Positions 1-5,555 of a stretch of 16,725 nt of DNA are shown here, piece after piece (the stretch's first letter is position 1; the number at the start of each line of letters is the position of its first letter). The notes under the pieces are model-generated. The model saw nothing but the letters and a program-made list of their open reading frames with translations, ran no database searches and had not been told where the DNA came from. The position numbers and the translations under genes were made by a program. The DNA comes from CAZVEE01 sp964625525 (GTDB lineage Bacteria > Pseudomonadota > Alphaproteobacteria > JAJFIK01): contig CAZVEE010000074.1 of assembly GCA_964625525.1 (NCBI GenBank), positions 1 through 16,725 of the forward strand. Reading direction: 5' to 3'.

Positions 1-379
1 TGCCCATCTTGACCAGCGACCAGCTGTGCAGGATGTATTCCTGGATGGCCGCGCGGATCCACCACATGGCGTAGGTGGCCAGGCGAAAGCCTTTTTCCGG
101 CTCGAACCGCTTCACTGCCTGCATCAGGCCCACATTGCCTTCCGAGATCACTTCGGCGATGGGCAGGCCATAGCCGCGATAGCCCATGGCGATCTTCGCC
201 ACCAGGCGCAGGTGGCTGGTGACCATCTGATGGGCGGCGTCGGAATCCTCATGCTCCTTCCAGCGCTTGGCGAGCATGTATTCCTGATCCGGTTCCAGCA
301 TCGGGAATTTGCGAATGTCGGACAGGTAGCGCGAGAGGCTGCCGTCCGGTGTCAGGACGGGAAGAGTGTTGTTAGCCAT
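1..379 (-). CDS. rpoH: RNA polymerase heat-shock sigma factor RpoH (sigma-32), 3' part missing
   Basis: Sigma factor that directs RNA polymerase to heat-shock promoters. The visible part (about 126 residues) starts MANNTLPVLTPDG and contains region 1.2/2 features: RYLSDIRKFPMLEPDQEY, then HLRLVAKIAMGYRGYGLPI, the core-binding stretch EVISEGNVGLMQAVKRFEP and the region 2.4 segment FRLATYAMWWIRAAIQEYI. The last is the classic -10 recognition helix of this family. The gene runs off the left edge, so regions 3 and 4 are not seen. Two adjacent ATG codons exist (382 and 379); AAAGGGG lies 2 nt before the first and 5 nt before the second, so I chose 379. rluD lies 161 bp upstream on the same strand, the usual alphaproteobacterial pairing. 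Family assignment is secure; the choice between RpoH paralogues (rpoH1/rpoH2) is not possible here. Confidence 0.95.
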   Translation of the reverse strand, partial: MANNTLPVLTPDGSLSRYLSDIRKFPMLEPDQEYMLAKRWKEHEDSDAAHQMVTSHLRLVAKIAMGYRGYGLPIAEVISEGNVGLMQAVKRFEPEKGFRLATYAMWWIRAAIQEYILHSWSLVKMG

Positions 380-395
380 CATATCCCCTTTCGGT

Positions 396-427
396 GTAAG
401 TCCCGCTCGGCGGCAACTTACGGTAAG
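396..427 (-). repeat. Inverted repeats in the rpoH leader (GTAAG/CTTAC three times)
   Basis: The pentamer GTAAG or its complement CTTAC occurs three times in 32 bp. GTAAGT (396-401) and ACTTAC (416-421) form a 6-bp inverted repeat with a 14-nt spacer. CTTACGGTAAG (417-427) is an 11-bp palindrome. In the rpoH transcript the hairpin would end 5 nt before the GAAAGGGG ribosome-binding site. It could be an operator or a leader hairpin; nothing in the sequence decides between these or excludes chance. Confidence 0.3.
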
Positions 428-540
428 GTGCGTGTCCGATGAGGTCCCTCTTGAAGGCAACCCGCGGATCAGCACCCGATTCCGCTGAAGTATGCATGTA
501 ATAAACCTTAGCAGCGAAAGAAGACGGTATCACGGCAGCG

Positions 541-1557
541 TTATAGTGTCCGCAACGCCCGCGCGAGATCCTCTAGATCCGGCGGCAAGGGGCAATCGAA
601 GCTCAGGCGCGCGCCGCTCAGGGGATGAGTGAAGCCGAGCACAAAAGCATGTAGCGCCTGGCGATCGGCGCGATTGACGAAGTCATGCACCTCTGCAGGT
701 GCCGCGCGCGGCAGGAGCGCTTTGTGCCGGCCGTAAAGCGGGTCGCCCAGAATGGGGTGGCCGAGATCGGCCATATGCACGCGGATCTGGTGTGTGCGCC
801 CGGTTTCCAGGCGGCATTCCACGAGGCTGGCCACCGCCTCGTCCCGAGCATCGGCACTGGCTTCGCCGTAGCGCTCCAAGACGGCGTAGTGAGTGATCGC
901 ATGGCGGCCGCCGGAGCGGCGCACGGTCATTTTCTTGCGGTCCGAGCTGCTGCGGCCCACGGGCTTGTCGATGGTGCCGGCGCGGGCGCGCGGGCCACCG
1001 CGGACGAAGGCTTTGTAGGCGCGCTCCACGCTATGCTCGGCAAACTGAGCAGCGAGGCCCTGATGGGCGGCGTCCGATTTGGCCACCACCAGAAGACCGC
1101 TCGTGTCCTTATCAATGCGGTGGACGATGCCCGGCCGCTCCACGCCGCCGATGCCCGACAGGCTGCCGGCGCAATGGGCCAGCAGCGCATTCACAAGGGT
1201 GCCGTCCGGGCTGCCGGGGGCGGGATGGACCACCAGGCCGGGCGGCTTGTTCACGACAATCAGATCGGCGTCTTCATGCAGGATAACGAGGGGGATGTCC
1301 TGGGCGGCTGGTTCTGCGGGAGCCGGCGGCGGCTCCAGAAGGACCAGCACACTGCCCGCGCGCACTTTAAGGGCGGGATCGTGGGCCACTGTGGCGTCGA
1401 GCGTCACCTGGCCTGCTTCGATCAGGCCTTTGAGGCGCGAGCGGGAGAGCCCAGGCAGCAGGCTCGCCAGGGCTTTGTCCAGGCGTGCGCCCGCCAGATC
1501 GGCGTCGACCACGGCCTCATGGCGGATATCCGGGCTGGAAGGAGGCGGCAAATTCAC
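541..1557 (-). CDS. rluD: 23S rRNA pseudouridine synthase, RluD family
   Basis: RluA/RluD-family pseudouridine synthase, expected to modify 23S rRNA uridines (in E. coli 1911, 1915 and 1917 of helix 69) during late large-subunit assembly. The 338-residue length is typical. An S4 RNA-binding domain covers about residues 20-75 (LDKALASLLPGLSRSRLKGLIEAG). The synthase domain follows, with NKPPGLVVHP at 103-112 and the catalytic motif HRIDKDTSGLL at 146-156, D149 being the catalytic aspartate. The stretch LETGRTHQIRVHMADLGHPI and GDPLYG are the other conserved blocks. The start is GTG at 1557; the upstream Shine-Dalgarno is weak. It precedes rpoH on the same strand and is divergent from the small membrane protein gene. 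Family is certain; the precise target uridines are inferred from the RluD-like domain layout and the rpoH linkage. Confidence 0.95.
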   Translation of the reverse strand: MNLPPPSSPDIRHEAVVDADLAGARLDKALASLLPGLSRSRLKGLIEAGQVTLDATVAHDPALKVRAGSVLVLLEPPPAPAEPAAQDIPLVILHEDADLIVVNKPPGLVVHPAPGSPDGTLVNALLAHCAGSLSGIGGVERPGIVHRIDKDTSGLLVVAKSDAAHQGLAAQFAEHSVERAYKAFVRGGPRARAGTIDKPVGRSSSDRKKMTVRRSGGRHAITHYAVLERYGEASADARDEAVASLVECRLETGRTHQIRVHMADLGHPILGDPLYGRHKALLPRAAPAEVHDFVNRADRQALHAFVLGFTHPLSGARLSFDCPLPPDLEDLARALRTL

Positions 1558-1585
1558 AGCGATCTCGCTCGGTTTGGTGTAGCGT

Positions 1586-1604
1586 GAGCGCCAACACAGC
1601 GCTC
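1586..1604. promoter_or_regulatory. Perfect dyad in the divergent rluD / membrane-protein promoter region
   Basis: GAGCGC (1586-1591) and GCGCTC (1599-1604) form a perfect 6-bp inverted repeat with a 7-nt spacer. It sits in the 75-bp gap between two divergently read genes. The position would suit an operator, but no known protein site is recognised and GC-rich DNA gives such dyads by chance. Confidence 0.25.
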
Positions 1605-1632
1605 GAGGAATCTTTGCAACGAGGACACGCCC

Positions 1633-2055
1633 ATGACCGCGCCTGATCCTTTGTCCGAACCACCCCCCCCGTCCTTTTCATTCCGCGTTCTGCAGGCCGC
1701 CGTTTATGGCATGGGCGTGTTGCTGTTCGTGGGCATTATCGCGCTCGGCTTCACGCTGTGGCGTAAATCCACCGCACCGGAGGCCGAGGTTGCAACCACG
1801 GTCGCGCCACCCTTTGGGATGGCGGCGCCGGCGGCCGCGCTGCTGCCGTTCGATGATCGACTCCTGCCCTTGCCTGCCGATGCACGGGTGCTGGACATGG
1901 CTATCGATGGATCGACTCTGATGTTGCGCCTGGAAATCGTACAGGCCGGCCGGCCCGCCGGTGGCCGCGAGCAGATGCTGTGGCTTTACGACATGGCGCA
2001 GCAAGAGATGATCGGGTCTTACCTGCTGCCAGGGGGCGAGGCCAGAAACGATTGA
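1633..2055 (+). CDS. Small single-span membrane protein, DUF6476-like
   Basis: A 140-residue protein of unknown function. It has a short proline-rich cytoplasmic head (DPLSEPPPPSFSF), one clear membrane helix at about residues 22-44 (VYGMGVLLFVGIIALGFTLW), and an Ala/Pro-rich stretch. A periplasmic tail of about 70 residues follows, with LPLPADARVLDMAIDGSTL and MLWLYDMAQQEMIGSYLLP. Head, helix and a compact beta-type tail that mentions a potential 'value then description' pattern resemble the alphaproteobacterial DUF6476 proteins that are often found beside rluD; this resemblance is from memory and is an inference. GAGGA at 1621-1625 lies 7 nt before the ATG, a good ribosome-binding site. It is divergent from rluD by 75 bp. 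A 16-bp palindrome follows the stop codon. Confidence 0.75.
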   Translation: MTAPDPLSEPPPPSFSFRVLQAAVYGMGVLLFVGIIALGFTLWRKSTAPEAEVATTVAPPFGMAAPAAALLPFDDRLLPLPADARVLDMAIDGSTLMLRLEIVQAGRPAGGREQMLWLYDMAQQEMIGSYLLPGGEARND

Positions 2056-2062
2056 GCGCTTA

Positions 2063-2078
2063 GGGCACGGCCGTGCCC
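2063..2078. terminator. 16-bp perfect palindrome after the small membrane protein gene
   Basis: GGGCACGG at 2063-2070 is followed directly by its complement CCGTGCCC, giving a 6-bp stem with a 4-nt GGCC loop if folded as RNA. It begins 7 nt after the stop codon at 2055. No T-run follows (GGCGCC instead), so it is a weak intrinsic terminator at best. A role in RNA 3'-end protection or as a protein site is equally possible. Confidence 0.35.
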
Positions 2079-2254
2079 GGCGCCGCCGTGGCACGGCAGC
2101 AACACTGTGTGGGAACTATGCGTCGCAGCGCCACTGGTCGCTTTACGCCTGGCCGGTGGTTACGGATACTTGCCTCGATTTGACCACAATGTCGGTCGGA
2201 CACGACAGGCCGCCTGGCTGCGTTCCCACTCCAGGAGAATGCGCCGGCGGTCCA

Positions 2255-2306
2255 GCCGGTGCGGTCTTTGGTACACCTGGGGGGCAGGTTCATGGACCGC
2301 ACCGGC
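2255..2306. ncRNA. Long two-tier hairpin, candidate small RNA end or terminator
   Basis: GCCGGTGCGGTC (2255-2266) and GACCGCACCGGC (2295-2306) are perfect 12-bp complements 28 nt apart. Inside the loop ACCTG and CAGGT pair again around GGGGG, giving a second 5-bp tier. On the plus strand a pyrimidine-rich tail follows (ATCTCTTTTCTCCCC, 2307-2321). This is like, but weaker than, the U-run of an intrinsic terminator. It lies in the middle of the gene-free stretch, about 185 bp before the TIR gene. It could end a small RNA or read-through transcript from the gene at 1633, or be a leader structure of the TIR gene. No RNA family is recognised. Confidence 0.4.
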
Positions 2307-2490
2307 ATCTCTTTTCTCCCCTGAACCATGCTGGATACACGCCGCCAGCCCGGGCTTTCCGGCGAATTGGGCGGGTGACTGCGGGTCGCCAGTATGGCGT
2401 GTTCGCGAGACAGCGATCACTGCTTGCAAGCGACTGGCGTGGATTGCACACTCGTCATGACCGGCGGGTAAGACTCTGGGCGAGGGGACT

Positions 2491-3803
2491 ATGGCGGACA
2501 TTTTTATCAGCAGCGCGCCTGCGGATCAGGCTTTGGCGCGCTCCCTAGCGCTTGCGCTGCAAAAATATGGGCTCTCCGTGTGGTGGGACCGCGATGCGGC
2601 GCCAGACGAAGCGGCCCGGGGTGTTCAGCGGGAGCAGGCGCGATATGTGCTGGCGCTGTGGACAGAGGCGGCGCGGCGCTCGCCTCATGTGGGCGTGGAA
2701 GCGGGGCAGGCGGCCGAACGCGGCAAACTCGTGGTGGCCGGTGTTGGGGGAGGCCGCGTGAGCGTGGGAACACCCGCGACACCAGCGATCGATCTGTCCT
2801 ACTGGGATGGCTCCCATACCAATGTCGCGTTCAAGAGTCTGTTGCGGGCCGTGTGTGGAGAAACCCCGCGTCAACCGACTCAACCGGTGCCGCAGGGCGC
2901 ACAAAACCGCCAGACGGCGCCAAAGGGGCCAGCCGGGTTGAAGCGCCTGGAGCCCAAAGCCAGCGGACCAACGCCGTGCGCGGCGGCGCTTTCGACCCGG
3001 GCCACGCCCATGGGCGGTGTGACTCTGGCCAATAGGTCTGGGGCCAATAGGTCTGGGGCCAACCGGTCTGGGGCCAANNNNNNNNNNNNNNNNNNNNNNN
3101 NNNNNNNNNNNNNNNNNNNNNNNNNNNNNNNNNNNNNNNNNNNNNNNNNNNNNNNNNNNNNNNNNNNNNNNNNNNNNGGTCTGGGGCCAACCGGTCTGGG
3201 GCCAAACTGTCTAGCGGGTCCGAGCGGGTGGTGGCGCCGGTGAAAATCGAGCCGATCAAGAGCCAGGGGCCGTTGCGCAAGACATTGCAGCAATACCCGG
3301 CGCCGCAGCAGCCCCATAACGATCCGCGCTATCAAGGGGCCATGCCAGGCGGCAGTGAGAACACCGGCTCAGCCATGGCTGTTTATGTGCTCTATCTGGT
3401 GTCATTGTTCGGGCCGATCCCGTTCTATCTGGCCGCTGGGGCGCCCAGCCTGCCCCTGATCGATGGGCTGTCATTGCTGCTGTATGTGGTGGGCTTCATC
3501 ATCGCTCTGGCCAGCCGCAATGGCGCGTCGCCCTGGCTCTCCGGGCATTTCACCTATCAGATCCGGACGTTCTGGATGGCGCTGGTCTATATGTTTGGCG
3601 GCGCCTTCGTGATCGTCTTCTACGGCGGCATCATCGGTGGTGCGTCGGGCGGGTCGGAAGCGGATATCGAGGCGTTGATTGCGCTGCCGCTGATCCTGCT
3701 GGTGCTGTTCTGGACCATCTGGTTCGCCGTGCGCTGCATCAAGGGCGTGAGCCGCTTGTCCGGGCGTATGCCGCTCGATGATCCGCGGACCTGGTTTTTC
3801 TAA
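2491..3803 (+). CDS. TIR-domain protein with pentapeptide-type repeat linker and DUF4870-like membrane domain, interrupted by an assembly gap
   Basis: Residues 2-122 form a TIR domain: DIFISSAPADQALARSLA, then LQKYGLSVWWDRD, LALWTEAARRSPHVGVEAGQAAERGKLVV and a closing YWDGSHTNVAFKSLL. E70 sits where the catalytic glutamate of NAD-cleaving TIR domains is found. A Pro/Gln-rich linker and tandem ANRSG repeats lead to 100 N. After the gap the same repeat frame (RSGANRSGA) runs without a stop through KLSSGSERVVAPVKIEP into four membrane helices with the DUF4870-type signature SGHFTYQIRTFW, ending DDPRTWFF. The N-run is a placeholder that shifts the frame artificially: read literally, the first half would stop at 3243. 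An alternative is two genes, the second starting at ATG 3342 (153 residues), but coding-like sequence continues upstream of that ATG. GAGGGG (2482-2487) precedes the start. Bacterial TIR proteins often make or destroy NAD-derived signals; membrane anchoring suggests an effector or sensor role (inference). Confidence 0.75.
3028..3206 (+). repeat. 15-bp tandem repeat coding for ANRSG units, interrupted by the gap
   Basis: The unit is GCC AAY MGG TCT GGG. Three complete units lie at 3028-3072 plus the first 5 bases of a fourth; after the gap there is the last 8 bases of a unit, one full unit at 3186-3200, then GCCAAA. The first two units are identical (AATAGG) and the later ones carry AACCGG, a pattern of recent duplication and spread of variants. 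The length is a multiple of three, so copy number can change without a frameshift. It is a coding minisatellite forming a flexible linker. Confidence 0.9.
3078..3177. other. Assembly gap of exactly 100 N
   Basis: One hundred consecutive N, the usual placeholder for a scaffold gap of unknown size. Both edges lie inside the 15-bp repeat, which explains why assembly failed here. Left edge ends 5 bases into a unit and right edge resumes at base 8 of a unit, so the true missing length should be 2 + 15n bases if only perfect units are missing. Confidence 0.95.
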
Positions 3804-3826
3804 GCAGGTCGCCGCGATCCCCATGC

Positions 3827-3858
3827 AAAACGCCGGAGGGAACCCTCCGGCGTTTTTT
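3827..3858. terminator. Strong bidirectional intrinsic terminator between the TIR gene and yajQ
   Basis: CGCCGGAGGG (3831-3840), a 2-nt AA centre and CCCTCCGGCG (3843-3852) make a perfect 10-bp stem (effectively 9 bp with a 4-nt loop). Six T follow on the plus strand, and AAAA precedes it, which gives a U-run for the minus strand. It sits between two convergent genes and should stop both. Confidence 0.93.
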
Positions 3859-3884
3859 GTATCTGCGAGGGTGTCTGACGGGCG

Positions 3885-4370
3885 TCAGTCGCGGAAATTG
3901 ACGTATTGCAGCGGCTGGTCCAGGCCCAAGCCCTTGAGGAACTGGATGACCTCCTGCAATTCATCCCGCTTCTTGCCGGTGACGCGCAGTTCATCGCCCT
4001 GAATGGCCACTTGCACCTTGATCTTGGTGCCTTTGATGTCCTTCACGAGGCGCTTGGCCAGATCTTTGTCGATACCTTGCTTCACGGTGACGGTCTGACG
4101 CACGGATTGGCCAGCGGCTTGTTCCGGTGTCTGAAAGTCCAGTACGCCGTGATCCACCGAGCGGCGCACCATGTGGCCGCGAACCAGCTCCTGCACTTGC
4201 TTCAGCTTCAAATCGTCATCGGCATGGATGGTGACGACCCCGTCGTTGTGCTCCACGCGCGAGGCCGAGCCCTTGAAATCGAAGCGTGTTTCGATCTCGC
4301 GCATGACGTTCTGCACGGCATTGTCCACCTCCGCGAGATCGGTTTTCGAGACGATGTCGAATGACGGCAT
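3885..4370 (-). CDS. yajQ: YajQ-family nucleotide-binding protein (UPF0234)
   Basis: A 161-residue cytoplasmic protein of the YajQ family. It opens MPSFDIVSKTDLAEVDNAV and carries the family hallmarks ETRFDFKGSAS, DDLKLKQVQELV, KQGIDKDLAKRLVKDIKGTKIKVQVAIQGDELRVTGKKRDELQEVI (listed in blocks) and the C-terminus PLQYVNFRD. Two similar ferredoxin-like halves are expected. Some family members bind cyclic di-GMP and act with transcription regulators (reported in Xanthomonas); others bind nucleotides or RNA, so the exact job is open. The open frame extends 59 residues further upstream, but that part is unlike the family; ATG 4370 has GGAG 6 nt in front and gives the normal length. It is divergent from ctrA across about 395 bp and ends at a shared terminator. 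Confidence 0.93.
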   Translation of the reverse strand: MPSFDIVSKTDLAEVDNAVQNVMREIETRFDFKGSASRVEHNDGVVTIHADDDLKLKQVQELVRGHMVRRSVDHGVLDFQTPEQAAGQSVRQTVTVKQGIDKDLAKRLVKDIKGTKIKVQVAIQGDELRVTGKKRDELQEVIQFLKGLGLDQPLQYVNFRD

Positions 4371-4574
4371 GACGGCTCCTTTCTGTATCCTCGGTCCATA
4401 GACCAGGGCCCAGGGATTGGCAAGGCTTGGCCTGCGTGTGACGGCGCTGCCCCCCGCGCCCGGCCAGAAGGGACTTGCGTGGAGGCGAACCTTGTGAACG
4501 ATAGGACATGAAGTGACCTTGCACTTGTTCCGAACTGGGACGATCACGCAGCCAAGTGCGCGAGACCTCTCGCA

Positions 4575-4619
4575 GATTCGGCATGCAGATCATCGTTATG
4601 CTGCCAAATTGGCCGAATC
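4575..4619. promoter_or_regulatory. Inverted pair of GANTC methylation sites upstream of ctrA
   Basis: GATTCGGC (4575-4582) and GCCGAATC (4612-4619) are exact reverse complements, 29 nt apart, and each contains a GANTC site of the CcrM adenine methyltransferase type. The right copy read on the minus strand is TGATTCG, which fits the context I recall as preferred by GcrA (YGAKTCG). It is itself part of a small hairpin GCCGA-ATCA-TCGGC. In Caulobacter, ctrA transcription depends on GcrA and a GANTC site; transfer of that role to this site is inference. Confidence 0.5.
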
Positions 4620-4690
4620 ATCGGCTATGCAGATGCAGTAAATCTTCCGGCCCGGCGCTTGCCGATTAAGGTTTTTTAAGCATTGCGGCC

Positions 4691-4707
4691 TAACCTACCC
4701 CAGGTTA
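4691..4707. promoter_or_regulatory. Dyad TAACCT-N5-AGGTTA, candidate operator of ctrA
   Basis: TAACCT (4691-4696) and AGGTTA (4702-4707) form a perfect 6-bp inverted repeat around ACCCC, 58 nt before the ctrA start. It overlaps GGTTAACC, which contains TTAAC, the half-site of CtrA. The position suits an operator at or near the promoter. The binding protein is unknown. Confidence 0.4.
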
Positions 4708-4765
4708 ACCATGAGATGAGGGACATGGGGAGTCTGTTGGTACAGAGCCCCCAAAGAGGGTGCCG

Positions 4766-5458
4766 ATGCGAGTCCTACTGATAGAAGACGATAGCGCCAC
4801 GGCCCAGAGCATCGAACTGATGCTCAAATCCGATGGCTTTAATGTCTACACGACGGATCTCGGCGAGGAAGGGGTCGACCTCGGAAAGATTTACGACTAC
4901 GACCTGATCCTGCTGGATCTCAATCTTCCGGATATGAGCGGTTTTGAAGTGCTGAAGAGTCTTCGCCTAGCGAAGATCGGCACACCGATCCTCATATTGT
5001 CCGGTCTCGTCGATATCGAGAACAAGGTCCGTGGCCTTGGGTTCGGGGCCGACGATTATATGACCAAACCCTTCAACAAGGCCGAACTGGTGGCGCGGAT
5101 CCATGCCATCGTGCGCCGGTCGAAGGGTCATTCCCAATCGGTCATTCAGACGGGCAAACTGACGGTCAATCTCGATACCAAGACGGTTGAGGTGGAAAGT
5201 CAGCGTGTGCATCTGACCGGCAAGGAATATCAGATGCTGGAGCTTCTCTCCTTACGCAAGGGGACCACGCTGACCATAGAGATGTACCTGAAACATCTCT
5301 ATGGCGGCATGGATGAGCCGGAGCTGAAGATCATCGACGTGTTCATCTGCAAGCTGCGCAAGAAGCTGGCGACGGCGACAAGCGGAGAGCATTACATCGA
5401 GACCGTCTGGGGGCGTGGCTATGTGCTGCGCGATCCGGTCGAAGAACAGGCCGCCTGA
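4766..5458 (+). CDS. ctrA: Cell-cycle/motility response regulator CtrA
   Basis: OmpR-type DNA-binding response regulator, the CtrA master regulator of alphaproteobacteria, which binds TTAA-N7-TTAA sites to control flagellar, chemotaxis and, in some species, replication and division genes. 230 residues. The receiver domain has the acidic pocket E7-D8-D9, phosphoacceptor D51 (LLDLNLPDMSG) and K101 (DDYMTKPF). The winged-helix domain has LTGKEYQMLELLSLRKGTTLT, KIIDVFICKLRKKL and IETVWGRGYVL, near-identical to Caulobacter CtrA from memory. The last two residues are Ala-Ala, the ending that in Caulobacter is needed for ClpXP degradation. Start ATG 4766 has AAAGAGGG 5 nt upstream; a GTG two codons earlier is less likely. 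chpT, the gene of its phosphate donor, heads the operon that converges on it. Confidence 0.97.
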   Translation: MRVLLIEDDSATAQSIELMLKSDGFNVYTTDLGEEGVDLGKIYDYDLILLDLNLPDMSGFEVLKSLRLAKIGTPILILSGLVDIENKVRGLGFGADDYMTKPFNKAELVARIHAIVRRSKGHSQSVIQTGKLTVNLDTKTVEVESQRVHLTGKEYQMLELLSLRKGTTLTIEMYLKHLYGGMDEPELKIIDVFICKLRKKLATATSGEHYIETVWGRGYVLRDPVEEQAA

Positions 5459-5494
5459 CCGTCCACACGGGCGTGCGCCTGTCGCGTGTATGAG

Positions 5495-5525
5495 AAAGAC
5501 CGGTCCGCAAGGGCCGGTCTTTTTC
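5495..5525. terminator. Bidirectional terminator between ctrA and cheR
   Basis: AAAGACCGGTCC (5495-5506), the tetraloop GCAA, and GGGCCGGTCTTT form a 12-bp stem with one G-T pair; TTTTT follows on the plus strand. The A-rich left flank makes it usable for the minus strand too. It lies 36 nt after the ctrA stop and 30 nt before the cheR stop. Confidence 0.9.
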
Positions 5526-5555
5526 GTGACAGCTTGATCGTTTGTGTGTGCGCTG

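Larger units (their letters stand above)
2056..2490. other. 435-bp stretch without a convincing gene; holds a long hairpin
   Basis: Several short open frames cross this stretch on both strands, but all overlap one another, none has a good ribosome-binding site, and their translations are rich in Trp, Arg, Cys and His and match no family I recognise. No tRNA-like T-arm or known structural RNA motif is seen. The clear structures are the palindrome at its left end and the 52-nt hairpin at 2255-2306. The promoter of the TIR gene must lie in its right part. It may encode a small RNA. Confidence 0.5.
4371..4765. other. 395-bp intergenic region between yajQ and ctrA
   Basis: No supported gene. It must contain the promoters of yajQ (leftwards) and ctrA (rightwards). 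The right 200 bp is more AT-rich than the surroundings and holds three GANTC sites (4575, 4615, 4730), with a fourth just inside ctrA at 4768. It also holds a TTAA-N6-TTAA pair (4666-4679), and the dyad at 4691-4707. The left 180 bp is GC-rich with no structure I can interpret. Confidence 0.7.

Noticed and set aside
685..1587. 300-codon plus-strand frame opposite rluD
   Set aside because: rluD carries all motifs of its family in the other strand; the antisense product has no recognisable domain and is Ala/Gly/His-rich as expected for a shadow frame.
2107..2460. Trp/Arg-rich 117-codon frame in the gene-free stretch
   Set aside because: Overlaps equally long frames on both strands, has no ribosome-binding site, and the inverted repeat at 2255-2306 runs through it; composition is not protein-like.
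2056..2490. tRNA or other standard structural RNA
   Set aside because: No cloverleaf, T-arm GTTCGA-type motif, or recognisable 6S, SRP, tmRNA or RNase P core found by eye; a covariance search would be decisive.
3028..3206. Repeat array considered as CRISPR or as the A(D/N)LXX pentapeptide-repeat fold
   Set aside because: Units are 15 bp without unique spacers, so it is not CRISPR. The central Leu of the beta-helix pentapeptide fold is replaced by Arg, so a flexible linker is more likely.
3228..3803. DUF4870-like protein as a separate gene starting at GTG 3228
   Set aside because: The frame is open and coding-like upstream through the repeat units, and there is no ribosome-binding site for 3228. 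ATG 3342 remains a possible separate start and is named as the alternative.
4371..4547. 59-residue N-terminal extension of YajQ
   Set aside because: Not present in the family, Pro/Trp/Arg-rich, and the ATG at 4370 has a good GGAG site and gives the normal length.
4666..4679. TTAA-N6-TTAA as a canonical CtrA box
   Set aside because: The known box has a 7-base spacer; here it is 6. Recorded only as part of an AT-rich patch.
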